Shown: positions 1 to 7,993 of the stretch, piece after piece
Numbering within the stretch: the stretch's first letter is position 1
Layout: each line of letters begins with the position of its first letter
NCBI GenBank assembly: GCA_963706885.1
Contig: CAVPNX010000033.1
Location: forward strand, 13,435-77,434
DNA length: 64,000 nucleotides
Direction: 5' to 3'
Source: Prado023 sp963706885
GTDB lineage: Bacteria > Actinomycetota > Actinomycetes > S36-B12 > CAIYMF01
Program-made: the position numbers and the translations under genes
Notes under the pieces: generated by a model
The model's input: only the letters and a program-made list of their open reading frames with translations
Databases searched by the model: none
Told to the model about the DNA's origin: nothing

Positions 1-2
1 GG

Positions 3-179
3 CTGGCGGCGTGGCTGGACTTCCAGGCAGCCTCGGTCACGGACAACCGCGCCTACGAGCGGTCGATCGCCAGCGCTCGGGCCACCTACGTCTCGGCCAT
101 GACCGAGGCCCGCCGTGCATTCGCGCTGGAGACCGGCCTGTCGATCAAGAAGCTCCTGAAGCTCCCGTTCACGATCTGA
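3..179 (+). CDS. 3' end of an unidentified gene (partial)
   Basis: An open frame enters from the left edge and ends at TGA 177-179, giving the last 58 residues of a protein. The visible part is a mixed helical tail rich in Ala, Arg and Ser, ending in the residues KLLKLPFTI. It has normal high-GC codon use for this genome. I recognise no family. It converges on hrpA and overlaps the hrpA stop codon by 11 bp, so the two genes meet tail to tail without a terminator between them. The start and any catalytic domain lie outside the window. Confidence 0.55.
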   Translation: MAAWLDFQAASVTDNRAYERSIASARATYVSAMTEARRAFALETGLSIKKLLKLPFTI

Positions 180-3100
180 TCCCGGCGACGAGCTTCTCGA
201 TCCGCCGTTGGGACACAGGGACGGATGTCCTGATGTGCTGGGCGAAGAGGCTCACCCGGTACTCGTCGATCATCCGTCGGGCGGCTCGCGCGGTGTCGTC
301 CGCCGCCATCGGGTCGAGCACAGGCCATCCGGCCACGTGCTGAGCCATGATCGCCTCCCCGACCCGGGCGGCCTCCAGGCGCTGCGTGTCGGCGGCGGGG
401 TCGTCGGGAAGCTTCGACGCGCGCCAGGCCAGGGCCTGCAGGTAGCGCCTGAGGTCGGGGATCTGCTCGGCACCGATCCGGGAGATCGGACGTGGCCCGA
501 CCAGCCGGGTCAGCTCCGCCCGGATGTCGGCGACTGACTCCGCGACCACGGGCGAGGCGAGGGCATCGACGGTGCGTTCGGCATCCCAGGCCAGGCCAAG
601 CACGGTGACCACCTGGTCCAGGACGGCCGCGTATCGCCGTGGCAGCTCGAGGGTGATTCGTGACACCGCGCCCGTGAAGGACTGCTCATCTCGGACTGGC
701 GGGCCGGCCAGCAGGGTGTCGATGCAGGCATCCGCGCAGTCATCCAGCAGCGCCTGGGCCCCGCCGTGCGGGTAGCGGCCGAGGATCAGCTTGCCCGTCA
801 TGTCCAGTCCTGCGTGCCCCCGCGGTGCAGGGTTCGGCACGGCCAGGGCGACGAGTCGGCGCACCCCCCGCAGGTGCGCGCGGCTGGCCTCCCGCTCGTC
901 GGCCAGAACCGTCAGGTCGACGGCGCTCCCGCGATCGACCAGGGCCGGGAATCCCGTCACCGGGACGCCGGAGACCACGCGCTCGACCGCCTCCGGCATC
1001 GTCGCGAAGGTCCACGCCGTGGCCCCGGACACGGTGACGTCGTCAGCCGCGCGGGCGAGCATGGCCGCGCGGTCCGGGGCGTGCCGGCGCTGCAGGGCGG
1101 CGAGGTCCCGGCCCTCGCCGAGGACCCGGCCGGACTCGTCGACCACCCGGTAGCGCGGCAGCAGGTGCATCGGGACGCGTGCCAGGTCCCAGTCCTCGGC
1201 GCGCACCCGCACCCCGGTGAGCCGTGCGGCAGCGGCTGCGACGGCCTCCAGGATGGGTTGCTCACGCAGCTCCGGTGCGGACAGCACGCCCGGGACCAGG
1301 TTGGGGGCCGGGCCGAGCTCGCGGCGGATGTGCTTCGCGGGGCTGCGCAGCAGGGCGGTGACCAGGTCCCCACGAAGGCCCGGTGCGGCGCCGGGAACCT
1401 CGGCCGGGTCAAGGTCGGGCAGCACCGCCAGGGGCACGTCCACCGTCACGCCGTCCGCGGCGTCCCCCGGCTCGAACGCGTACGACAGGTTCAGCGTCAC
1501 CTCGGGTCCGGCGCTCCAGCGCAGCGGGAAGTCGCCCTCATCGGGCAGGTCCTCGCCGGCGATGTGGATGTCGGCCGGGGTCAGCGTCAGCAGGTCTGGT
1601 GCCTGCCGGGAGGCCTTCTTCCACCAGGAGTCGAAGTGACGTACGGAGGTGATGTCCGCTGGGATCCGCGCGTCGTAGAACGCGAACAGTCCGTCGTCGT
1701 CGATCACCAGTCCGCGCTTGCGGCTTCGCTCCTCGACCTCCTCGGCCGCCTTGAGGGCAGCAGCGTTGGAGTGCCAGAAGCGGTGCCGGGTGGTCCACTC
1801 CCCCTCCACCAGTGCTCCGCGGATGAACAGCTCCCGGCACAGCGGTGGGTCGATTCGGCCGTAGTCGACGGTCCGCCCGGTGACCAGCGGGATCCCGTAG
1901 AGGGTGACCCGCTCGACCGCCACCGTCGCTCCCCGTTTGGCCGACCAGTGCGGCTCGGAGTAGCTGCGCGAGACCAGGTGCTCGGCCGCCTGCTCGATCC
2001 AGTCGGCCTTGACCGCGGCATTGCGCCGGGCGAACAGCCGGGAGGTCTCCACCAGCTCGGAGGACATGACCCATTCGGGGTTCTGCCTCGCCAGGGCTGA
2101 GCCCGGGAAGATGACGAAGCGTGCCCCGCGGGCGCCGAGGTAGTCGCGGCGCAGCGGGTCCCACATCCCGACCTGCGAGAGCATCCCCGTGAGCAGCGCG
2201 CGGTGGATGCCGTCCTGGTCGTCGCGGCCGGAGCTCCACGCGATGCCGAGCCCGGAGGTGACCTCGCGGATCTGTCCGACGAGGTCCTGCCACTCACGGA
2301 TGCGCAGGTAGTTCAGGTGCTGGTCGCGGCAGGCGCGGCGCAGCCCGTTGGCGGAGGTGCTGCTGCGCAGGGTGCGGATGTGGTCCCAGAGGTTGAGCAG
2401 GGTGGCGAAGTCCGAGCGCTTGTCGACGAAGCGGGCGTGGGCGGCGTCGGCCTTGCTGCGCTGTTCCTCTGGGCGCTCGCGGGGGTCCTGGATGGTGAGC
2501 CCGGCGACGATGACCACCACCTCGCGCACGCAGCCGGCATCGGCTGCGGCCAGCACCATCCGGCCCAGGCGGGGGTCCAGCGGGAGGCGCGCGAGCTGCC
2601 GGCCGAGCGGGGTCAGCCGTGGCGGTCCACTGCCGTCCTTGAGGGCGCCGAGCTCCTGCAGAAGCGCGATGCCGTCGCGGATCTGGCGGGTGTCGGGCGG
2701 GTCGAGGAACGGGAAGCGCTCGATCTCCCCGAGGCGCAGGGCGGCCATCTGCAGGATCACCGACGCGAGGTTGGTGCGCAGGATCTCGGGGTCGGTGAAC
2801 TCGGGGCGGTCCAGGAAGTCCAGCTCGGAGTACAGGCGGATCGCGATGCCGTCCCGGACCCGGCCGCAACGCCCGGCGCGCTGGTTGGCCGACGCCTGCG
2901 AGATCGGCTCGATCGGCAGGCGCTGGACCTTCAGCCGCTTGCTGTAGCGCGAGATCCGCGCGGTCCCGGGGTCGACGACGTAACGGATTCCGGGGACGGT
3001 GATCGACGTCTCGGCGACGTTCGTGGCCAGGACGACGCGCCGTCCCCCGCCGGGCGCGAACACGCGGTGCTGCTCGGCGGCGCTGAGTCGGGCGTACAGG

Positions 3101-3849
3101 GGCAGGACGCTCGTGACTGAGTCGAGCATCGGGCGCAGGGCGTCGGCCACATCGTGGATCTCCCGCTGCCCGGAGAGGAACACCAGCACGTCGCCGTCGC
3201 CGGAGGTCAGGCACTCGAGGACCGCCTCGCACACGGCGTCGACGTCGTCGGAGGCCACGTCCTCAACCGGGCGGTAGCGGACCTCCACCGGGTACGTGCG
3301 GCCGCTGACCTCGATGATCGGGGCGCCACCGAAGTGTGCCGAGAAACGCTCCACGTCGATGGTGGCGCTGGTGACGATCACCCGCAGGTCCGGTCGGCGG
3401 GGCAGCAGGCGGGTCAGGTAGCCCAGCAGGAAGTCGATGTTGAGGCTGCGCTCGTGGGCCTCGTCGATGATGATCGTGTCGTAGCGGCGCAGGTCGCGGT
3501 CGCGCTGCAACTCGGCGAGCAGGATGCCGTCGGTCATCACCTTGACCTTCGTGCCCTTGGCGGTGCGGTCGGTGAACCGGACGGCGAACCCCACCTCGGC
3601 GCCGAGCTCCACACCGCACTCCTCGGCGATCCGTGCGGCCAGCGTGCGGGCGGCGATCCGGCGCGGCTGGGTGTGCCCGATCATCCCCGTGCGTCCCCGG
3701 CCCGCGGCCAGGGCGATCTTCGGCAGCTGGGTGGTCTTGCCCGAGCCCGTCTCCCCGGCGACCACGACCACCTGGTGGTCCCTCAGGGCGCGCGTGATCT
3801 CCTCGACGTGGGCAGCGATGGGCAGCTGCTCCGGGACGGACAGGCGCAT
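169..3849 (-). CDS. hrpA: ATP-dependent RNA helicase HrpA (DEAH box)
   Basis: A DEAH/RHA-family helicase of about 1226 residues, expected to unwind RNA and act on stalled or colliding ribosomes in the cytoplasm. From the ATG at 3849, Walker A GETGSGKT lies at residues 32-39. It is followed by DEAH (IIIDEAHERS), motif III SAT, the helicase C domain with QRAGRCGR, the HA2/OB region, and the long C-terminal DUF3418 part typical of HrpA; length is normal. The frame is open far upstream, but that part overlaps the preceding HNH gene. Other possible starts are an ATG at 3909, which overlaps the HNH gene by 13 bp, and a TTG about 15 bases upstream of 3849 with a GGAGGA motif ahead of it. Identity is secure; the exact start is not. 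Confidence 0.93.
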   Translation of the reverse strand: MRLSVPEQLPIAAHVEEITRALRDHQVVVVAGETGSGKTTQLPKIALAAGRGRTGMIGHTQPRRIAARTLAARIAEECGVELGAEVGFAVRFTDRTAKGTKVKVMTDGILLAELQRDRDLRRYDTIIIDEAHERSLNIDFLLGYLTRLLPRRPDLRVIVTSATIDVERFSAHFGGAPIIEVSGRTYPVEVRYRPVEDVASDDVDAVCEAVLECLTSGDGDVLVFLSGQREIHDVADALRPMLDSVTSVLPLYARLSAAEQHRVFAPGGGRRVVLATNVAETSITVPGIRYVVDPGTARISRYSKRLKVQRLPIEPISQASANQRAGRCGRVRDGIAIRLYSELDFLDRPEFTDPEILRTNLASVILQMAALRLGEIERFPFLDPPDTRQIRDGIALLQELGALKDGSGPPRLTPLGRQLARLPLDPRLGRMVLAAADAGCVREVVVIVAGLTIQDPRERPEEQRSKADAAHARFVDKRSDFATLLNLWDHIRTLRSSTSANGLRRACRDQHLNYLRIREWQDLVGQIREVTSGLGIAWSSGRDDQDGIHRALLTGMLSQVGMWDPLRRDYLGARGARFVIFPGSALARQNPEWVMSSELVETSRLFARRNAAVKADWIEQAAEHLVSRSYSEPHWSAKRGATVAVERVTLYGIPLVTGRTVDYGRIDPPLCRELFIRGALVEGEWTTRHRFWHSNAAALKAAEEVEERSRKRGLVIDDDGLFAFYDARIPADITSVRHFDSWWKKASRQAPDLLTLTPADIHIAGEDLPDEGDFPLRWSAGPEVTLNLSYAFEPGDAADGVTVDVPLAVLPDLDPAEVPGAAPGLRGDLVTALLRSPAKHIRRELGPAPNLVPGVLSAPELREQPILEAVAAAAARLTGVRVRAEDWDLARVPMHLLPRYRVVDESGRVLGEGRDLAALQRRHAPDRAAMLARAADDVTVSGATAWTFATMPEAVERVVSGVPVTGFPALVDRGSAVDLTVLADEREASRAHLRGVRRLVALAVPNPAPRGHAGLDMTGKLILGRYPHGGAQALLDDCADACIDTLLAGPPVRDEQSFTGAVSRITLELPRRYAAVLDQVVTVLGLAWDAERTVDALASPVVAESVADIRAELTRLVGPRPISRIGAEQIPDLRRYLQALAWRASKLPDDPAADTQRLEAARVGEAIMAQHVAGWPVLDPMAADDTARAARRMIDEYRVSLFAQHIRTSVPVSQRRIEKLVAGIRS

Positions 3850-3896
3850 GGTGGCCCTAGGTTCCCACAACGGGCGCACTCCTCCCCCGGGCTCGG

Positions 3897-5225
3897 TCAC
3901 ATCCGCCATCGTGTGCGCGGGGTTGCGCGTACGGTCCACGGCGCCCCGTTGTTCGCCGGCCATATCGTCCCCGTCGGCGAACCGGGGTCCGGTTCGGGTT
4001 GCGGGGCGAGCGGGTCCGCAGGGTGGATCGTCCACATCCGCAGGTCCACCTGGCGATGATGTGCCCAACAGACGAGGACCATGTTGTCCGGATCCGTTGA
4101 CCCGCCCGCCGACCACTCGGTGACGTGATGGACCTGGCACGCCTCGGCGACCACGCCGCACCCGGGGATGATGCATCCCTTGTCGCGTGCCGCCAGGACC
4201 CGCCGCTGGGCCGCGGTGGCGGTGCGCTCGGTGCGGCCGACGGCGATCGGGACCCGTGAGTCGAGCATCGCGGAGGCGAGGGCGGCGATCCGAGCGGCCA
4301 GGTCGGGCTGGGCCCCGGGGGTGGTTCCTGGGGTGGTTCCGGAGGCGTTGCCCACCTCGGCAAGGAGGGCCTCGACCGTGTCGGGGCATGTCGCTCCGGC
4401 GCCCGCGTTGCTGGCGTCGAGCAGCACGGGGGTGATCGCCGCATCGCACGCGGTGAACCGCGCCTCGGCGTCGGTGAGCAGATGCCCGCGGCTGGTGCTC
4501 CAGATCGGATCTCCGCAGCTCGTGTGGTCCAGGGTGACGGTCAGGGCGACGGGGAGCCCACCGCGGGTCGGGAGGGCGCCCGACGCATGGGCGGCGTTGA
4601 CGAGTTCGACCAGCGCGTCGGCTCGACGGGCAGAGGCGGGTACGTGCTCAGCTGTCGAGCGCAGCTTCTCGGCGAATGCATCGATCGCCGCGATCACGAT
4701 CTCGCCCTCGAGGCGGGGCAGCTCGCCCGAGAGGATCACCGAGTCCGAGGTGATCGCGAAGGACAGCCCGCGGCTCGCGTAGGCGTCAGCCTCATTCGGC
4801 TCGGGATCCCCGGCTCGGGGGTGGAGCAGCCGGTCTGCGGCACGGACGAACCTGGCGATGGCCGAGGGCGACCACCGGCCCCACCGGGAGCCCAGTTCGG
4901 CGATCACCGCGGTGAGCTCATCGGGCTCGAAGAGGTCCGCATGGCGGGCGACTGCGTCGACATGCTCACTCGTGATGATCCCGGACGCCCAGACCTCGGC
5001 CAGGCCGGGATGCTCCGCAGCCAGGGCTCCAGCGCGAGCGAGCCGTCGAGCCGAAGGGGTGGACCAGGACCGCGCTGCCAGCATCGAACCCGGCCCCGGG
5101 AACGGCAGGGATCCCGATGCCTGCGCCGCGTGCATCCGGCGGGCCAGCTCGTACTCCGCAACCGCGAACGCCCCTGCAAGCACCTCCACGTCGGCGGCTG
5201 GGCGCTCCCCCGCTGCCAGCCCCAT
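3897..5225 (-). CDS. DUF222 / HNH endonuclease (13E12-repeat family), probably 5' truncated
   Basis: A 442-residue protein with an N-terminal helical DUF222 region and a C-terminal HNH nuclease module around residues 350-392. The module has paired cysteines (GCGVV context) and the VHHVTEW, DNMVLVCWAHH pattern. This matches the multi-copy 13E12 family of actinobacteria, several members of which are LexA-controlled in mycobacteria; the cellular role is not settled. The ATG at 5225 has no good ribosome binding site. The same frame stays open upstream to a TGA at 5298-5300 without another ATG or GTG, ending where the IS21 remnant begins. I infer that the real N terminus was cut off by that element. 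A possible original start and an SOS box lie on the far side, near 7235-7266. Confidence 0.8.
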   Translation of the reverse strand: MGLAAGERPAADVEVLAGAFAVAEYELARRMHAAQASGSLPFPGPGSMLAARSWSTPSARRLARAGALAAEHPGLAEVWASGIITSEHVDAVARHADLFEPDELTAVIAELGSRWGRWSPSAIARFVRAADRLLHPRAGDPEPNEADAYASRGLSFAITSDSVILSGELPRLEGEIVIAAIDAFAEKLRSTAEHVPASARRADALVELVNAAHASGALPTRGGLPVALTVTLDHTSCGDPIWSTSRGHLLTDAEARFTACDAAITPVLLDASNAGAGATCPDTVEALLAEVGNASGTTPGTTPGAQPDLAARIAALASAMLDSRVPIAVGRTERTATAAQRRVLAARDKGCIIPGCGVVAEACQVHHVTEWSAGGSTDPDNMVLVCWAHHRQVDLRMWTIHPADPLAPQPEPDPGSPTGTIWPANNGAPWTVRATPRTRWRM

Positions 5226-5299
5226 CGGGGGGATGTCCGCGCCTGCGGATCGTTGCAGGCTGCTCCACGCCTCCCGCGACCTCGACGGACGAGTCGCTC

Positions 5300-6450
5300 A
5301 AGGCTGGAGGATGGGCGGAGATCCGGCGGCGGAGTCGGGTGGATGAGTTGTCGGGGCGGGCGATCGCGGAACGATGGGGGGTGTCACGTGACACGTTCGT
5401 TAAGGTATGGGTTGCTGCGGAGTTGTTTCGGTATGTGTGGGTTGTGGTGGTGTTGGGTTTAGATTTGTTTGTTGATGTGTTGTGTGAGTTGTTATTGTGT
5501 TTTTGATTTTGTTGGTGTCGGTGTTGGCTCAGTGGGTGGGCAGGTAGGGGTTGTTTTAGTTGTTTGGGGTTTGGGTTGTTGAATTGTGTTTGTTGTATGT
5601 TTTGTAGGATGTATTTGATTGGATAGACTATGTGTGTGGGGATCAGTGCAATGTGATCTGTGGTTGCCGCAGGTAGATATGGGTGTGTTGGGGGTGTGTT
5701 GTGGGTGGTTGTTGGTGTTGGTGATGGTGCCTCGTTAGAGAGGTTCATCACCGAGATGATGCTGTGCTTACGCACGACAGGGGATATGTTGGTTGGGATG
5801 TGGATGTGGTTTAATATTTTGGGTGGGGTGTGGAGTGGTTGGTCTGGGAAAGAAGATGGGATAGGTTGGTGTGGGGTTATGGTTGTGGGAGTGGTTGGGT
5901 TTATGGGGGTTGTGACATTTGTTTGGTCAGTTAAGTTGTTTGATTTGTATTTTAAGGGGATTGTGGAATGTGTTAATTGGTTTTTGGAGATATGGTTTTT
6001 GTTTGGGTGGTTGTTTAATGGGGTGTTGGATTTTAATATTTAGTTGGTTGGTTGGTTGTTGATATTGAATGGGTGGTTGGTGTGTTGCACAGGTGTTAGT
6101 TTGATTGATTTGTTGGTTGTGTATTTGGTTGGGATGGTTACGTTGTTGTTGATTGTGTTGATGGTTGGGTTTATCACGTCGGAGAAGTTAACGAGAGAAT
6201 ACTACTATAGTGTGATGGGTAATGACTACTAGATAGACTTGGTGATGATAGGGTGGATTGTTATTGTTTACGTCGATCTGCAAGTTGTGATAGTTTGGGT
6301 GGGGATCTGACGGTAGCGATTTATGACTGGGTCTGGGGTGCGGTCTGATGATCACTTATCTCGACTATGTCGCTGGGGTGAAAGTCTTGCGGGTCGCGTT
6401 CTAGGGGGTGTTTTGGTTTTAGGATGGTGATCCGTTAGCCCCCGGTTGGA
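5300..6450 (+). pseudogene. istA: istA, IS21-family transposase (decayed, frameshifted)
   Basis: The block begins with the IstA N-terminal helix-turn-helix (WAEIRRRSR, then RAIAERWGVSRDTF, 5312-5398). Downstream in shifting frames come DRIDYVCGD, QCDLWLPQVD (5649-5678, containing the first catalytic Asp) and LERFITEMML with RTTGDMLVGMW (from about 5738). Then follow a GIG motif where the second catalytic Asp should be, KGIVECVNWFLE (keeping the catalytic Glu region of KGIVERANGFLE), DFN, and a C-terminal REYYYSVMGNDY (about 6190-6230). These equal standard IstA motifs after mostly C-to-T changes on the coding strand: Arg codons become Trp or Cys, Pro becomes Leu or Phe, Gln becomes stop. Several stops and at least three frame changes rule out function. 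The identification rests on motif order; no alignment was run. Confidence 0.82.
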
Positions 6451-6489
6451 TATATATGATTAAGAGTTAGTAGTGTATTTCATGTGTAA

Positions 6490-7175
6490 GAGATTGTTTG
6501 ATGGGTACCGACAAAGACAACGAGATTGTTTATCTGTTTTGTGTGTTGAAGTTCTCCCGTATCCGAGACAAAGAGACTTGTCTAGTTTTACAATTTATCA
6601 TTGAGGTTTAGATTTACGAGTATTACTGGAGAGTTACTGTAAGTTGATATGTTTAGTATTAAGTGTCGGATTTTGATATTAGGATTAGTGTGTTTATTTT
6701 CTTGCCCGAAAGACAAAGAGGAGTTTACCTTTAACAAAGGATTAGATTTTAAGTGTGACTATGTCTATCACCTAGTACCAAAGTTTACCCGAAGATATCT
6801 GTAACATCGTGCTTCTCGGTTCATTAGTAATTGTTAAGATTTATTTTGCCATATGTTGAGTATGAAAAATGTATATAATTTCACAATGTTTTTTTTGTGA
6901 CTTTTATTTTATGTATTTATTATCTTTAATTAGCCCAACAATCTTTTTTTTTTTTGAACTAATGAATTTATGTTTTTATTATTGATTATTATTGATAATA
7001 TTTTTTATATCTTTTTCGATTATTATATCTTGAATTTTTTTTTTTAACTCTTTTTTTCTTGTTATGAACAACAATAATATTTAGATATAAAAATTTATAT
7101 TATCGTAAGATAAAATATTTGTTATTAAATGTATTGTGGATAGAAAAAATAGTAAAAAAATTAAAAAAGGTTATG
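6490..7175 (+). pseudogene. istB: Probable istB, IS21 helper ATPase (very strongly decayed)
   Basis: Immediately after istA, an ATG at 6501 starts a frame containing EIVYLFCVLKFSRIRDK. This resembles the IstB start, in which a short leader is followed by a YLxRALKxPRxRD pattern. In another frame around 6710-6760, KDKEEFTFNKGLDFK resembles the IstB segment K(T)LEEFDFxxxxxLK. Further on, traces such as FIID (Walker B region) and IEKIVKK (compare IDRLVHH near the IstB C terminus) occur in order, but many stops intervene and Walker A is not recognisable. The sequence becomes steadily more A/T-rich to the right. Order and spacing fit istB; the individual matches right of 6850 are weak and could be chance. 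Confidence 0.55.
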
Positions 7176-7176
7176 G

Positions 7177-7494
7177 GCGCGCAGAATGCGCGCGCTGCCT
7201 CGGCGTCGCGTGGCTGTGGTAGTCCCAGTACCCATCCCCGATTCCCCCGTTCGAACACCTGTACGAAACCTATCACATCGTGCGGACTGGGCAAGGGGCC
7301 GCGCCCACGCCTGTGGACGAGTCGACCACGCACCCACTTCGCGTGCGCTGGGGGCGCCGAGCGCAGGGGCGCCGAGCGGCAGTCGCGACGGGGCGGCCGG
7401 CACGCCCCGATGGTTGACATCTGCCAGGCGGCGGGTCTTGGGGCAGGCGGGGAGGCGATAGCTCGCCGGCCCCCGCCAGCGCCCAAGGCCCGCT
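7177..7494. other. GC-rich intergenic segment right of the IS21 remnant
   Basis: Composition returns to normal at about 7175. A short inverted repeat (GCGCGCA, 3-base loop, TGCGCGC, 7177-7193) sits exactly at the boundary. On the minus strand an ATG at 7235 is preceded by a purine-rich stretch and an SOS box. It opens a short frame that runs into the A/T-rich block and stops there. This could be the orphaned 5' end of the DUF222/HNH gene whose body lies at 3897-5225; frame continuity across the element cannot be proven. From about 7270 to 7494 I see nothing else. Confidence 0.45.
7251..7266. promoter_or_regulatory. LexA (SOS) box, candidate
   Basis: TCGAACACCTGTACGA is an imperfect palindrome of the mycobacterial-type LexA operator (TCGAAC, four bases, GTTCGA) with one mismatch in the right half-site. 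Its left 12 bases are identical to a box in the LysM-lexA intergenic region (25488-25503). It lies 15 bp upstream of a leftward ATG at 7235. Its likely original target is the leftward DUF222/HNH gene, from which it is now separated by the IS21 remnant. Confidence 0.6.
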
Positions 7495-7953
7495 TCAGGC
7501 GGTTCGGGCCTCCGCAGCGGTGGCGATATCGGCGAGATCCTTCTCCAGGGCCTTGCGCGTCTGGCCCGCGAAGAGCCGCCCGATGGTCACAGCCATGGCC
7601 CGACTCATGGTTGAGGTCGGCTCTCCGCCGAACAGCATGGTCAGGGTGCACGTGTCGGCGCCCCTCGGCTGGATGGTGAAGATGGACTCGTAGAGCATCC
7701 CGTGGCTTGCAGCGATCACCGTGTACGAGGTCCCCTCGGTGACCGAGCTGACCTCCATCTCCTCGGTGGCCTCCTTGCCGAACATGGTGCGGGTCTCGCG
7801 CCACCGGGTCCCGACCCCGAACCCCTCGGGACCGCCCAGGATCTTGACGGAATCGATGCCCGAGATCACCTGCGGGCTGTTGGCGATGTCCGTGATGAGG
7901 GTCCACACGATCTCCGGGGGAGCGTCAATTGTCCGCGTGACCTGGATCTCCAT
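7495..7953 (-). CDS. SRPBCC-family protein (polyketide cyclase/dehydrase-like)
   Basis: A 152-residue soluble protein starting at ATG 7953 (MEIQVTRTIDAPPEIVWTLI). This is the usual opening of the START/SRPBCC ligand-binding fold, in which a first beta strand with IDAPPE is followed by a helix. The core GTRWRET and a C-terminal long helix are present, and length is typical for a single SRPBCC domain. Family members bind hydrophobic ligands or stabilise other proteins; no substrate can be inferred here. It lies 40 bp downstream of guaB1 on the same strand and may be co-transcribed with it. Confidence 0.8.
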   Translation of the reverse strand: MEIQVTRTIDAPPEIVWTLITDIANSPQVISGIDSVKILGGPEGFGVGTRWRETRTMFGKEATEEMEVSSVTEGTSYTVIAASHGMLYESIFTIQPRGADTCTLTMLFGGEPTSTMSRAMAVTIGRLFAGQTRKALEKDLADIATAAEARTA

Positions 7954-7993
7954 CGCCCAAGCGTGCCACACCTCGGGGCGTGGGAGGCCGCGC

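Larger units (their letters stand above)
5298..7176 (+). mobile_element. Decayed IS21-family element with extreme base-composition drift
   Basis: This 1.9 kb block lies between normal high-GC sequence on both sides. Its left edge coincides with loss of the HNH reading frame; its right edge is an abrupt return to GC-rich DNA near 7175. Translation shows IstA-like motifs in order from 5312 to about 6300, then fainter IstB-like motifs from about 6501 to 7160, the normal istA-istB order of IS21. The + strand is nearly devoid of C in the middle (3 C in 5821-6060) while G stays abundant; beyond about 6850 both G and C are rare and homopolymer T runs appear. I cannot define terminal inverted repeats or a target duplication. 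The usual non-coding left end is missing: IstA homology starts within about 15 bp of the edge. Confidence 0.75.

Noticed and set aside
766..2100. Long rightward open frame opposite hrpA
   Set aside because: Antisense shadow typical of high-GC coding DNA; no motif, start site or family.
3850..4449. Extended HrpA N terminus of about 200 residues
   Set aside because: It overlaps the HNH domain coding region in another frame and has no helicase homology.
4966..5775. Leftward open frame rich in Thr, Asn, His and Pro
   Set aside because: It is the antisense of the C-depleted istA remnant (lack of C on one strand removes stops on the other) and runs into the HNH gene in the wrong frame.
5660..6043. 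Rightward frame that looks like a Trp/Val-rich membrane protein
   Set aside because: The residues line up with IstA motifs (RTTGDML, KGIVE, DFN); the hydrophobicity results from C-to-T changes, not from a membrane gene.
6600..7175. A/T-rich block as a CRISPR leader/array or phage DNA
   Set aside because: No regularly spaced repeats and no phage genes; weak IstB traces explain it better.
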